NCBI GenBank assembly: GCA_047639675.1
Contig: JBLIOI010000007.1
Coordinates: forward strand, 9,284-73,283
Direction of reading: 5' to 3'
DNA length: 64,000 bases
Source of the DNA: JABACD01 sp047639675
Lineage (GTDB): Bacteria > Planctomycetota > UBA1135 > GCA-002686595
Part shown: piece after piece, positions 33,340 through 42,417 of the stretch
How positions within the stretch are numbered: position 1 is the first letter of the stretch
Layout of the letters: every line of letters starts with the position of its first letter
Made by a program: the position numbers and the translations under genes
The notes under the pieces: generated by a model
Seen by the model: only the letters and a program-made list of their open reading frames with translations
Database searches by the model: none
What the model was told of the DNA's origin: nothing

Positions 33340-34038
33340 CTACTCGCAGTAGATCACGGACAAGCCGCCAGTGAGCCCCGTACCAAAGCCGGCGGGCTCT
33401 GTGGGGTCGCGGTACCAAACTTGGTAGTACTCCGTGTCGCCAGCTGTTTTGCCCGCTAAATCAACGGGCCATGCCCCACTGCCCAGGATTCCAGTCGTGA
33501 ACGGTGTGCCACGGGTTATCGGGGCCTGCACGCATAAAGTTGCGCCCTGGAAGGGAGCCGAGCCAGCCGCCGGTCCCCAGAAGACCAAAGCAGTTTTGTT
33601 CGGTACTGCGTTCGTGATCGTGATTTCGAAATCAGTCGAGGTCAGTGCCTGCTCGCCATTCCAACCGATGGAGGGCACCTGGCCCAACGAAGAGATCTTA
33701 CCGGTGCAATAGGTCGTCGGCGGGACGCAAATCACCGGGCCCTCGACACCATTGATGACCAAGGCGTAGTCCGTATCGAGCGCACCCGTCTCCACGTGAC
33801 CATCTTGATTGATCTCGTCGGCAAGAACCTCAATCGTCCAGGTCCCCGCACTAGCGTTCTGCACGTATCCATCTCCCTCTGGAAAATTGATATAACGCAA
33901 GCCCTCAACGGAAAACGGCGTGCGATGAAACACCTCGCCTTCCAGTGAGAGGAGCGCGCTCTCACCCTCCGACTTCAGAACCTGAACGGACTGCGGGGCG
34001 AAAGCAGCAAGAAGAAGGAGGGTTGTGTAAAGGACCAT
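33340..34038 (-). CDS. Secreted planctomycete-type protein of unknown function
   Basis: A 232-residue exported protein. A signal peptide (MVLYTTLLLLAAFAPQS) is followed by a beta-rich region (WTIEVLADEINQDG) and a C-terminal module: CVPPTTYCTGKISSLGQVPSIGWNGE, then DFEITITNAVPNKTALVFWG and FTTGILGSGAWPVDLAG. The Cys-x-Gly-Lys...Ser-Ile-Gly pattern with a following A-L-V-F-x-G is repeated across secreted proteins of some planctomycetes. The function is not known. It is an isolated gene on the minus strand with long gaps on its 5' side. Confidence 0.65.
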   Translation of the reverse strand: MVLYTTLLLLAAFAPQSVQVLKSEGESALLSLEGEVFHRTPFSVEGLRYINFPEGDGYVQNASAGTWTIEVLADEINQDGHVETGALDTDYALVINGVEGPVICVPPTTYCTGKISSLGQVPSIGWNGEQALTSTDFEITITNAVPNKTALVFWGPAAGSAPFQGATLCVQAPITRGTPFTTGILGSGAWPVDLAGKTAGDTEYYQVWYRDPTEPAGFGTGLTGGLSVIYCE

Positions 34039-34438
34039 TGAGGGACTCGGAGACGATTCGGAAGGGTACGGCTACCGCCATTGTGGATGAAGAAGGGCAG
34101 GATTGGGCCTTCCGGGGTACAAAATCGAGTTCGGAGCTTAACGCGCGACACGTAGTCTTATGGTTACCCATGAAGGAAGACCAGATAGAGACCCTCCTCG
34201 CAGCCCTATCCCACAGGGGAAGGTGACCACTAATTATGTCCAGATGGGCGTGCGCTCATCGCCGCCCGATTGAATCAGTAATGAAATCAGAGCCAAGCAA
34301 AGAGTGGAATAGGTTTGCATGGTCGCGAGGTCCATCTGCAGGAACTATCGGGTCGAGAGACAAATCACGGACCCTCTAATGTAGGGTTCAAGCCGATTGC
34401 CAACAGCCCCCTCTACGGTATAGTTGTCCGCCAACACC
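34039..34438. other. 400-bp region between diverging genes
   Basis: No gene, tRNA or repeat is recognised. It must hold the promoter of the secreted-protein gene and of the M29-like gene. A 16-codon frame at 34170-34226 (MKEDQIETLLAALSHRGR) is probably chance. Confidence 0.4.
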
Positions 34439-35494
34439 ATGCCGAACAATCGACCCATCAAGACGCTGCCGGAATCGGCCGTGGACACTGCGGAACGCAA
34501 TGTTCGCGATGTTCTAGCCCAAGCCTTTGAGCATACGGACGAGCACAAAGCCGTTGTCGTCTGGGACGGGCAGTGCGATTTATCTTTGGCCCTTGCCCAG
34601 GCCTATCGGCGTGCCTTGCCGCTGGCTCAATTCATAGAATTCGACAGCGTAGAACCCGAGGCGGTTCTGGCTGCCTTTGAACCGCTAGTGCCGGGCGACT
34701 TGGTTGTGCTGGTTCAGTCCACGAGTTTTCGATTGCACTCTTTTCGTATTCGAGTCGAGCTGTTTCGGCGCTCACTCAAAGTCCTTGAGCACCCGCATCT
34801 GGCACGAATGCAAGGGGATGAAAGCTTGGTCTATATCGACTCATTAGCCTACGACCGCGACTACTATCGCGGGGTTGGCGCGGCCTTGAAAGGACGACTT
34901 GATTGCGGCCACGAAGGCGTTGTGGATAGCGGCGGAGAGCAACTGCACTTTCCCGTCGGCTTCTCCCCCGCCAAGCTAAACGTGGGTGACTACCGAGAGA
35001 TGAAGAACATTGGAGGCCAGTATCCCATCGGCGAAGTCTTCACTGAGTCCGCAGACTTAGAGGCTGTCCACGGACGCGTACGAATCTCCATTTTTGGCGA
35101 CACCTCCTATAGAGTCAACAAACCGGCCAAACCGATCACTCTAATCGTTGAGATGGGACGGGTCGTCGGTACGGAAAACTCAACGCTGGAGTTTGACCAG
35201 GTGCTGGATAGCATTCGAGCTACGGAAGGTCAGGTTTGGTTGCGCGAACTGGGTTTTGGTATGAATCGTGCCTTCACACAGGAACGTTTGGTTAGCGATG
35301 TAGGCACCTTCGAGCGCATGTGCGGCGTTCATCTTTCCCTCGGATCGAAACACGTGATGTACAACAAGCCGAACATCAAGAAGAAGGTCGCAAGGCAGCA
35401 CGTTGACGTATTTGTACTCACCCATGATGTGCGGATTGATGACGAGCCGCTCTTTCGCAACGGCGAATGGATCGTGAATCGGGTTCAGAGCTAG
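34439..35494 (+). CDS. M29-family aminopeptidase-like protein
   Basis: A 351-residue protein. ATG 34439 is used; the in-frame TTG 34424 is five codons upstream. It is similar in plan to family M29 thermophilic-type aminopeptidases, which use two metal ions: conserved features include GQYPIGEVFTES near the middle, YRVNKP...LIVEMGRV, LRELGFGMNRAF and the C-terminal HVDVFVLTHDVRIDDEPLFRNGEW, similar to the D-x-x-V-x-D-x-x... end of M29 enzymes. The N-terminal part up to about residue 130 lacks a clear metal motif and is the less certain portion. It stands alone, its stop directly touching the stop of the minus-strand frame. Confidence 0.55.
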   Translation: MPNNRPIKTLPESAVDTAERNVRDVLAQAFEHTDEHKAVVVWDGQCDLSLALAQAYRRALPLAQFIEFDSVEPEAVLAAFEPLVPGDLVVLVQSTSFRLHSFRIRVELFRRSLKVLEHPHLARMQGDESLVYIDSLAYDRDYYRGVGAALKGRLDCGHEGVVDSGGEQLHFPVGFSPAKLNVGDYREMKNIGGQYPIGEVFTESADLEAVHGRVRISIFGDTSYRVNKPAKPITLIVEMGRVVGTENSTLEFDQVLDSIRATEGQVWLRELGFGMNRAFTQERLVSDVGTFERMCGVHLSLGSKHVMYNKPNIKKKVARQHVDVFVLTHDVRIDDEPLFRNGEWIVNRVQS

Positions 35495-35698
35495 TCACTC
35501 GCGTAACCTGCTTCCCAGTGCTTTGCGCGGCAGCTCGTAGCGATCCAGAGACACGACTCCGGCGGTCATCGGAACCACAAGCCCAGGCTGGAAACTGGTG
35601 ACGCGCACTTCATTCGCCATCTGGGCAGCGCCTTCACGGAGAATCGCAATTTCACCGTTGAAGATGGGCGGCTCGATGTAGTTCTCGACCGGATGCAG
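35495..35698 (-). CDS. Possible small ORF after the N-acetyltransferase
   Basis: On the minus strand this frame reads NLHPVENYIEPPIFNGEIAI, then REGAAQMANEVRVTSFQPGL and ends SLDRYELPRKALGSRLRE. Codon choice looks protein-like (C/G-rich third positions). The frame is open further upstream inside the N-acetyltransferase but in another phase, and there is no good start: CTG 35698, or ATG 35620 giving 41 residues. It could be a short gene, a fragment or the former tail of another protein. No family is recognised. Confidence 0.3.
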   Translation of the reverse strand: MHPVENYIEPPIFNGEIAILREGAAQMANEVRVTSFQPGLVVPMTAGVVSLDRYELPRKALGSRLRE

Positions 35699-35699
35699 A

Positions 35700-36542
35700 T
35701 TAGAGGCCCAGGTGCGCGAAGCTTGTCCCTGCGGGAAGACAGATCCCAAACTCTTCCCGCAGAGTCTCCAAGACCTCCTCGTCACTTCGCAGTAGGCGGA
35801 TCACAACCTCAGCGCCCTTGCCGCGCTTCTTGAGTTCTCGATCTAGAAGGGTTATGCGGCCTGTCCCAGTCGAACGCGAAACTTTGATTTGACTGCGAAA
35901 CTGCGAATCGGGATGTGCGCTGGTGAACCAGTTCCCAAGCTCTCGGTCAACCGGTTGCATTTCTTCGAGAGTGAACTCGCAGATGTCTTCCCAAGCGTCA
36001 CCGAGCAGAACTTGGTGATACAGAACTGCGTCCGGTGCCCGCCGATCGAGTCCCGACCAATCTCCCACCGAAACGATTCGCCTCATCTCATGCGGAGTTA
36101 TTTGCGGATCATTGAGCACCAAGCGCAGGGCGCATGTAGGCGAGAAACTGCCAACTCCGACATCAGCCAACCAGGCTTCTCCATCCAACTCCACCCGCAA
36201 GAATAGGTGCGTTCGGGGAGCCGTGAAACTACGCGGTTTCTGAATGCAAACGCGCGCGCTGATTGGCTGAACTGCATAGCCGAGCGCAATCAACACAAAC
36301 TGCAGCAGACTGTTCTGCTCGAAGCAGTAGCCGCCGCGTCCTCGGTGAACGAGCTTGCGCTCAATGTCCGCGGGCTGGACAGAGATCGGATGCCCCAAGA
36401 CCACATCCAGGTTCTCAAATGGAATCGTCCTGATGTGCGCTTCGACAATACGGTTGAGGGTTGCGAGATTTGGGTCCCGCGAACCTGTATCGCCAATGCG
36501 CTCAAAGTAAGCATCTAGATCCGGATTAAAGCTCTCCTTCAC
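35700..36542 (-). CDS. Arylamine N-acetyltransferase
   Basis: NATs move an acetyl group from acetyl-CoA to arylamines and related compounds through a Cys-His-Asp triad. The 280-residue length fits. The active Cys is in RGGYCFEQN near residue 73, His and Asp are in THLFLRVELDGEAWLADVGVG (about residues 116-136) and the N-terminal YFERIG...FENLDVVL matches the family. The C-terminus RSDEEVLETLREEFGICLP is complete. Physiological substrates in planctomycetes are unknown. The start is 3 bp downstream of the stop of the preceding hypothetical gene, so the two are probably co-transcribed. Confidence 0.92.
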   Translation of the reverse strand: MKESFNPDLDAYFERIGDTGSRDPNLATLNRIVEAHIRTIPFENLDVVLGHPISVQPADIERKLVHRGRGGYCFEQNSLLQFVLIALGYAVQPISARVCIQKPRSFTAPRTHLFLRVELDGEAWLADVGVGSFSPTCALRLVLNDPQITPHEMRRIVSVGDWSGLDRRAPDAVLYHQVLLGDAWEDICEFTLEEMQPVDRELGNWFTSAHPDSQFRSQIKVSRSTGTGRITLLDRELKKRGKGAEVVIRLLRSDEEVLETLREEFGICLPAGTSFAHLGL

Positions 36543-36545
36543 AAG

Positions 36546-37007
36546 CTACTCGCCCGGCGGCAATTCGTAGGTCCCGATGTGGTCAGCGACCAAACGGCCT
36601 TGTCGCGCGAGTTCGCGCCAAACGGGGGTTGGATAACGCGGAGGAGGTTGAATCCCGACGATCTCAGAATCGTTACCGCCCGACAAGGGCCCACCACCGA
36701 GCTTGGAATCGTGAGCTAAGCGTGTCACCTTGAGACTCTTGCGAAAGGCCTTCATAGCACGCTTAAGGACGCCGCGATCGGAAAGGGGCAAAATTCGCTT
36801 GCCGGCCGCCCACTGTTCCGCAATCTGTCTCAGCTGCTCCAAGTCCTGTTCGTCGATTGCCTGCGCAAGCTCGGCGTCCTCATCTTCAAAGAGCGCGCAA
36901 GCACTCTTCATTTCTGTCCAAGGCTCAGCGTTACCAGGTTCTTCGTCAAGCCGAGTAATAGCCGCCACGACCACCGTACTCAGGAGCTCCTTCTTGGGAT
37001 CAATCAT
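36546..37007 (-). CDS. Hypothetical protein
   Basis: A protein of about 153 residues starting at ATG 37007 (MIDPKKELLSTV); a TTG 18 bp upstream (37025) is also possible and has a G-rich stretch in front. The first 80 residues are helical and acidic (DEDAELAQAIDEQDLEQLRQIAEQWAAG), the middle is basic (RAMKAFRKSLKVTRLAHDSKLGGG) and the end contains PPPRYPTPVWRELARQGRLVADH. No known domain is recognised. It precedes the NAT gene on the same strand with only 3 bp between them. Confidence 0.55.
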   Translation of the reverse strand: MIDPKKELLSTVVVAAITRLDEEPGNAEPWTEMKSACALFEDEDAELAQAIDEQDLEQLRQIAEQWAAGKRILPLSDRGVLKRAMKAFRKSLKVTRLAHDSKLGGGPLSGGNDSEIVGIQPPPRYPTPVWRELARQGRLVADHIGTYELPPGE

Positions 37008-37786
37008 GCTCAAAATGATACCCAAATCTCCCCCCGTACGGTTGGGTCAACGTGACGTGATCACGACCTGCGGGGTAGTCTGATGTCCATGGGCCCTCTC
37101 CCCAATGCACAGCGCAACTGGGAGCGTAGCGCAGGACTACAGGCATGCGAGCATCATGAAGTTACGGAGCGCATGGGCCCTCTTGCGAACCGCTGGAATT
37201 GCTCTCTGGCGGTCTCGCCAACCTGAATATTCGGGTTGGAGCCGCCCGCGCGCTTCGTATCCTCCGGCAAGATGTCAGCGCATTGCAAAAGGAAGCGCAG
37301 CGGCTCGTGCGCTCTTGGCGAAACTTCCGTACGCCGTATGCCCACCAGGTGGGAACTGACTCCTTACTGATCGATTTTGTGGAGCACAAGCAACGACTCA
37401 ATGACGCACTGAGCGGAGTTATCGCCTTTAGCCACCTCGAACCATCGACCATCTGCACAAGTACTGCCACTATCGGCTTGCTGCAATCACAACCCGGTCA
37501 TCTCCGTCATCGGGCGCGCTTGACATCGACTGAAGACGTCAACCCTGAGCTGTACCCTTGGTTGAAGTTGCCTGGCTCGGCTTCGTTAGTGGGAGATCGC
37601 CTCGACTCTGAAGCGCAGGTTCTCCTGCTCCTCCCCACATGGCCAGTCCGCGCGGACTGAACCGAACGCCAAATAGAGTGCAAGATCAAGCCAATTGAAA
37701 CGCACAGCTTGTCACTAGGAGGCTAGTAAAAAGCCACAGGAGTAAGCTTTCCGCTGTACCCGCTCAGAGCACTCAGTCACTGCGCG
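37008..37786. other. Long gap with one weak plus-strand frame
   Basis: This 779-bp gap contains no confident gene. The only frame that looks somewhat protein-like is on the plus strand (see next entry). No tRNA, repeat or strong hairpin is seen. Confidence 0.4.
37199..37660 (+). CDS. Weak hypothetical ORF
   Basis: A 153-codon frame beginning at a TTG (37199), reading ANLNIRVGAARALRILRQ, then RSWRNFRTPYAHQVGTDSLL and ending LLLLPTWPVRAD. The first half has helix-like amphipathic spacing (RQDVSALQKEAQRLVRSWRN) and third-position bias towards C/G. There is no good ribosome site and no recognised family. A decayed gene is as likely as an active one. Confidence 0.28.
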   Translation: MLSGGLANLNIRVGAARALRILRQDVSALQKEAQRLVRSWRNFRTPYAHQVGTDSLLIDFVEHKQRLNDALSGVIAFSHLEPSTICTSTATIGLLQSQPGHLRHRARLTSTEDVNPELYPWLKLPGSASLVGDRLDSEAQVLLLLPTWPVRAD

Positions 37787-38491
37787 TTAGCGCTGATACA
37801 TGATCCGATCGCAGCTCGAACACTGAATGACTGCGTTGCCGCGGGCGAGTCGAACCACCAAGTTCGGCGGGACTCGCATAAAGCAGGACTGGCAGACGCC
37901 GCCATCGAGGGTCGCCAGGGCTTCGCCGTTGCGGGCGATGAGTAGGCGCTCGTAGAGGTCCAAGGTATTGCGGTCGAGGTCCTTGTCCATCTTCAGCTCA
38001 CGTCGCGCGGTCAGGTCCCCTTGGCGGGTCTGGGCAGTGGCGAGCTCGGAATCGACGTTCTTGCAGAACTCCGCGAAGACTTCGAGTTCAGCTTTTAGGC
38101 GCTTATCAATCTCTTCGATTTCAAAGTTCGTGCGCTCGATGCTCTCCATGTAGCCGAGCTCTTCGCGTTCGGCTTCATCGATCTGGCGCTTGAGGCCGCG
38201 AACTTCGTAGCGGCATGCTTCGACAACGGTCATGTCCCTGTTGGACATTGACTCCTTTTCGAGCTTAGTGATGCGCTGCCTCTGAACGGTCACCGTGTCG
38301 TCGAGCTCCTTGATGCGCACCTTATGAACCAGGATGGCTTGGCGCTTCTCCTCTAGGACTTCTTGGGCCCGATCCAGTTTTTCCTGGCGACGATCCCTCT
38401 CTTCGGGGAGACGCTTGATTTCGGAATTGACACGGAACAGGTCCTTGTCGATTTCTTGGAGGGCACGAAGAGCTTGTACGGAATTGGCCAT
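37787..38491 (-). CDS. Coiled-coil protein with C-terminal C4 zinc ribbon (DUF164 type)
   Basis: A 234-residue protein of the CdsZ/DUF164 group. Residues 1-185 are a long coiled coil (heptads such as LEEKRQAILVHKVRIKELDD and EIEEIDKRLKAELEVFAEFCK). The C-terminus holds four Cys, CQSC and CSSC, separated by about 23 residues (GGVCQSCFMRVPP...VIQCSSCDR), forming a zinc ribbon that binds nucleic acid or a partner. Homologues are widespread in bacteria and some have been tied to disassembly or rescue of stalled ribosomes. It is monocistronic, downstream of rpoD across a strong terminator. Confidence 0.85.
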   Translation of the reverse strand: MANSVQALRALQEIDKDLFRVNSEIKRLPEERDRRQEKLDRAQEVLEEKRQAILVHKVRIKELDDTVTVQRQRITKLEKESMSNRDMTVVEACRYEVRGLKRQIDEAEREELGYMESIERTNFEIEEIDKRLKAELEVFAEFCKNVDSELATAQTRQGDLTARRELKMDKDLDRNTLDLYERLLIARNGEALATLDGGVCQSCFMRVPPNLVVRLARGNAVIQCSSCDRIMYQR

Positions 38492-38593
38492 AATGTTGTC
38501 GGTCGCTGAGAATCGAGGGCGAACAGTCTACGCCCTGGATTAGGCGGAACAAGGGGCGAACTGGTGCACAATTATTGAGACCGCCAGATACGA

Positions 38594-38629
38594 AAGCGCC
38601 CCGCTCGCCGATTGGCGAGCGGGGCGCTT
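38594..38629 (-). terminator. Intrinsic terminator of the rpoD operon
   Basis: A perfect 16-bp stem AAGCGCCCCGCTCGCC / GGCGAGCGGGGCGCTT with loop AATC on the minus strand lies 25 bp past the rpoD stop and is followed by a short T-tract. The very G+C-rich stem and its position make this one of the best terminators in the window. Confidence 0.85.
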
Positions 38630-38653
38630 GTGGTTGTTAGCCCCGGGCAGGCT

Positions 38654-40375
38654 CTAAAGCACGCCCTCAGACTCGTCAGGCAGGACCGCGCCGTCCAAGA
38701 AGCTCGCCAATTGGCGGGCACGGACGGGGTGGCGCAGCTTGCGGACAGCCTTGGCTTCGATCTGACGCACGCGTTCGCGGGTCACTCGGAAAATTCGGCC
38801 GACCTCCTCGAGGGTGTAGGTATAGCCGTCGCCGATGCCGTAACGCAGCTTGACGATCTCTCGCTCACGGAAAGTGAGGGTTGAGAGAACCTCGTCGATG
38901 CGCTCCTTGAGCATTTCGTGGCCAGCCGCCTGCAAGGGGCTCTCCGCTGAATCATCCTCGATGAAGTCACCGAAGTAGCTGTCGTCGGAATCGCCAATCG
39001 GGCGGTCGAGACTGATCGGGTGCTTGCTGATCTTCATCACGCGCTTGGCCTCTTCGACCGTGATCTCTGTCGCCTCGGCGACTTCCTCCACGCTCGGCTC
39101 GCGACCCTTCTGCTGCAATAAGCGCTTGCTCACGTTACGCAGCTTGCTCATGGTTTCAATCATGTGCACCGGGATACGAATCGTACGAGCCTGATCCGCG
39201 ATCGAACGCGTGATGGCCTGACGAATCCACCAAGTGGCATAGGTCGAGAACTTGTAACCGCGACGGTACTCATACTTCTCCACCGCCTTCATCAGACCGG
39301 TGTTGCCTTCCTGAATCAAGTCGAGGAACGACAAGCCACGGTTGCGGTACTTCTTAGCGATCGAAACCACCAGACGGAGGTTGCCGCTAGACAGCTTGCG
39401 CTTGGCATCTTCGTACTCTTCGTGATGCAAGCGCACTTGGTCGATACGACGCTTGAGACGTGAGCTGGGCTCCAGGGTCTGAAGCTCCATCTCGCGCAAA
39501 CGCACCTGCAACTCGGCGAGTTGTTCGGCGCCCTTCTTGTTGCCTTTGAAGGCCGCAAACTTGCGCTCTACCGAGCGCATCTCGCGATAGAAGTCCTCGA
39601 GTGATTCGAGGTACGGGCCGACCTTTTTGACTTGCAAGTGACACTCTTCGATCAGGATCACGAGCTTGCGTCGCAGACCTTGAACTACGACTAGCTGGGC
39701 CGAACGTGCTTGGCCTTGGAGATCGTCGCCGAGCAGCGGCTTGTACTCCTCACGAATGCGCGCCACCAGGCGGCGGATCGTCACCAAGTTGACCGGCAGG
39801 CGCTTGGCCAGGAATGCCTTACCAAGGGTTTCAACGATTTTCGGATCGTCGTCGGGCTTGGGGTTCGGATTGACCTTCAAGGTCCGATCAAAGGCCAGCT
39901 CGCCAGCTGCAACCTTCTCAAGGGTCTCGAGGGACTCGTCCATGCAGATGCCCGATGCGATCGACTTCTTACGGAAGCGCTTGCGGGTAATCTCAATGGT
40001 CTTGGCCAAGTAGATCTCCTCGGGACGCGTCAAGAGCGGAATCTCGCCCATCTGCGTCAGGTACATGCGCACCGGGTCGTCGATCTTCTCGGGCAGCGCA
40101 ACGCTGCGCGCCAAGGCCGCTTCAGCAGCTGCAGTTTTCTGCGCAACGGTCTCCGCCGGGGTCTTATTTTGGCCGATCTTCGAGTCGAGGCTTTCCTCGT
40201 TCTCGTCCACCACCTCAACACCGGCCTCCTCGAGGGCCACAAAGACCTGGTCGAGTTGATCCGGGGGGATGAACTGGTCCTCCAAGAGACGGCTCATGTC
40301 TCCAAAGGTAAGGAAGCCGCGTGACTGCCCCTCATCTACCAGTGTTTTGATTGCTTCGTCGAATTTGCCTGACAT
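38654..40375 (-). CDS. rpoD: Primary sigma factor RpoD/SigA
   Basis: The housekeeping sigma factor, 573 residues, that guides RNA polymerase to most promoters. Region 1.1 is at the N-terminus (FGDMSRLLEDQFIPPDQLDQVF), region 1.2 at DPVRMYLTQMGEIPLLTRPEE, region 2 at RNRGLSFLDLIQEGNTGLMKAVEKYEYRRGYKFSTYATWWIRQAI, region 3 follows and region 4.2 at YTLEEVGRIFRVTRERVRQIEAKAVRKLRHP. The non-conserved spacer of about 165 residues between 1.2 and 2 is as in group 1 factors. It lies 8 bp after dnaG and is the last gene of the block, ending at a strong terminator. Confidence 0.97.
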   Translation of the reverse strand: MSGKFDEAIKTLVDEGQSRGFLTFGDMSRLLEDQFIPPDQLDQVFVALEEAGVEVVDENEESLDSKIGQNKTPAETVAQKTAAAEAALARSVALPEKIDDPVRMYLTQMGEIPLLTRPEEIYLAKTIEITRKRFRKKSIASGICMDESLETLEKVAAGELAFDRTLKVNPNPKPDDDPKIVETLGKAFLAKRLPVNLVTIRRLVARIREEYKPLLGDDLQGQARSAQLVVVQGLRRKLVILIEECHLQVKKVGPYLESLEDFYREMRSVERKFAAFKGNKKGAEQLAELQVRLREMELQTLEPSSRLKRRIDQVRLHHEEYEDAKRKLSSGNLRLVVSIAKKYRNRGLSFLDLIQEGNTGLMKAVEKYEYRRGYKFSTYATWWIRQAITRSIADQARTIRIPVHMIETMSKLRNVSKRLLQQKGREPSVEEVAEATEITVEEAKRVMKISKHPISLDRPIGDSDDSYFGDFIEDDSAESPLQAAGHEMLKERIDEVLSTLTFREREIVKLRYGIGDGYTYTLEEVGRIFRVTRERVRQIEAKAVRKLRHPVRARQLASFLDGAVLPDESEGVL

Positions 40376-40383
40376 ACGTTCCT

Positions 40384-42417
40384 CTACTGGGCCGTTTGTG
40401 ATTGGGCCGTTTGTGGCTGTGTCGTTTGTGGAAAGTCGGGGGTGCTCACCCCCCCGACCGGGGACAGCGCATCCGAAGATACGCTCGTTTCGACGTCCCG
40501 TTCCTCTGACTCATCCGTGGGGATGCGTCCTAGGCGCAGGACCTCGTTAAGCTCTAGCAAAACCCTCTCTTGTTCTGCCTGAGCTGCTGTTTGCGCGACC
40601 TCATCGGCCGCTTCAAAGATTTGTTGTTCAAGCGCAAGGAATTCTGCCTTGAGCTGTGCTTCGCGCCGACCATCGTTACGACGGCGCAGACTGTTGAGAC
40701 TACCCTCCAAAAGTTCCTTGGGGCTTGCAGCACTGCTCGCATATTCGGCAAGGCTGGCAACTTTCTTTCTGGCGGGGTGATCTCCAAGCGCCGTCAACAC
40801 TGAAGACGTGTTGATTACGGCATCTAGGTCTTCGTACATCTCTAGAACGACCTCAAGTATCCGACTCAGGTCTTCATCCTTGCAGACGTTTGAATGGGGT
40901 CTCACTAGCGGGACAAGACTTGCGTCCAAAAGCACAGCTCCGACCATTTCGGCGAAGAGCTTGCGCAGGATCGGGTCCTCGGGAGCCTGGATAACGGGCT
41001 CCTGGTTCGGACCAGCATCGTCGCCGTCTTGGGCGTAGGCTGCAGCCTCGGCTTCGCTGTCCTCATCGGAGCTGGAGCTCGCGGAGGCATTCTGGACGGC
41101 AGCCTGGCGCTTGGGACGCCGGCGTCCGCCGGTTGACGTTCGCCATTGTTCACGCAGATCGTCGACCGGAATGCTCAGGGTCTCGGCCAGCTCCTGAATG
41201 AGCGAGGAGCGGTGGACGGGGCGCTTGACGCGCGTGACCAACTCCAAGATCTCATCAACGGCCTCGCTGAGCTCGGCGCCGCGCTTGCCGGCTAAATCGC
41301 TGCAGAGCAGAGCGAACCAATCCAAAGCGGCATCGACGAGCCCCATGAAGGCATCGGCACCATCGGCCAGGAGCAGGTCGCAGGGATCGGCGCCCTTGGG
41401 CAAGCGGACGATTTGAATTTCGATGTCGAGCGGCACAAGTCCGTGCAGCGCGCGCTTGGCGGCCTTGCCACCTGCCTCGTCGCCGTCGAAAACCAGACTC
41501 ACGCGCCTTGCGCCCGCTCGCCGCACGAGTTTTGCGTGGCTATCGGTCGTGGACGTTCCAAGCACAGCTCCGACACGCGTCAAGCCCACTTGGTGTGCGG
41601 CCATCACATCGGTGTAGCCCTCCATCAAGATCACATGGCGCTCACGGCGCGCCTCGAGCAGCGCCAAGTCGAAGCCGTAGACCAGTTGGCTTTTCTTGAA
41701 AAGCGGGGTCTCCGGCGTGTTGATATATTTAGGTCCGCCGCCATCGTCGCCCAGTCGACGCGCACCAAAGCCCACCGTACGGCCGTCCAGGTCCCGAATC
41801 GGAATCATCAGCCTCCCACGGAAGAAATCGTAGCCGTGGCCGGAGTCGTTCTTACGAGCCAAGCCCCCGCGCTCCAGAAGCTCTAGTCCTAAACCCTGGT
41901 CGCGCGCAAAGCCGACAAGCTCACGGCCGTTCGCCGGCGACCAGCCCAAGCAAAACCTCTCGATGGTCTCCTCGCTCAAGCCGCGGCCAAGCAAGTATTT
42001 GAGGGCCTGACGCCCTTCCGATCCGTACAGCGCTTTGGCGTAGAACTCCGTCGCACGCTTCAGCATGTCGATGGCCGGATCGTCCTTGCGCTTTTCCTCT
42101 CGATCGCGGCCGCCCATTTTCGGCATCTCAACGCCAGTTCGCGCCGCGAGGATTTCCATGGCCTCGATGAACTGTAGACCACTGAAGCGCTCCAAAAAGG
42201 CAATTTGATCGCCACCTTCAGCGCAGGCGCCATAGCAATGCCACGTCCCACGCCGCGGATCGACCTTGAACGACGGGCTCTTCTCCTGGTGAAAAGGGCA
42301 ACACGCAGTCCACAGGGATCCCGCTTTTTTAAGCGTGGGGATATACTCGCGCACCACATCCTCGATGGGTGCGCGCAGCTTGATCTCCTCAATAGCTCGG
42401 CGGAAATCTTGTGACAA
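40384..42417 (-). CDS. dnaG: DNA primase
   Basis: DnaG makes RNA primers at the replication fork. The 677-residue protein has the N-terminal CHC2 zinc finger (Cys40, His43, Cys61, Cys65 in ACCPFHQ...HCYGACAEG), the TOPRIM catalytic domain with Glu and Asp ligands (ILMEGYTDVMAAHQ, LVFDGDEAGGKAA) and a C-terminal helicase-binding part. Between residues 430 and 480 is an acidic/Ser-rich linker (ASASSSSDEDSEAEAAAYAQDG). The last 15 residues are a Gln-Thr-Ala-Gln tandem, coded by short DNA repeats near 40385-40435. The rpoD gene follows 8 bp later, the usual macromolecular-synthesis order. Confidence 0.96.
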   Translation of the reverse strand: MSQDFRRAIEEIKLRAPIEDVVREYIPTLKKAGSLWTACCPFHQEKSPSFKVDPRRGTWHCYGACAEGGDQIAFLERFSGLQFIEAMEILAARTGVEMPKMGGRDREEKRKDDPAIDMLKRATEFYAKALYGSEGRQALKYLLGRGLSEETIERFCLGWSPANGRELVGFARDQGLGLELLERGGLARKNDSGHGYDFFRGRLMIPIRDLDGRTVGFGARRLGDDGGGPKYINTPETPLFKKSQLVYGFDLALLEARRERHVILMEGYTDVMAAHQVGLTRVGAVLGTSTTDSHAKLVRRAGARRVSLVFDGDEAGGKAAKRALHGLVPLDIEIQIVRLPKGADPCDLLLADGADAFMGLVDAALDWFALLCSDLAGKRGAELSEAVDEILELVTRVKRPVHRSSLIQELAETLSIPVDDLREQWRTSTGGRRRPKRQAAVQNASASSSSDEDSEAEAAAYAQDGDDAGPNQEPVIQAPEDPILRKLFAEMVGAVLLDASLVPLVRPHSNVCKDEDLSRILEVVLEMYEDLDAVINTSSVLTALGDHPARKKVASLAEYASSAASPKELLEGSLNSLRRRNDGRREAQLKAEFLALEQQIFEAADEVAQTAAQAEQERVLLELNEVLRLGRIPTDESEERDVETSVSSDALSPVGGVSTPDFPQTTQPQTAQSQTAQ

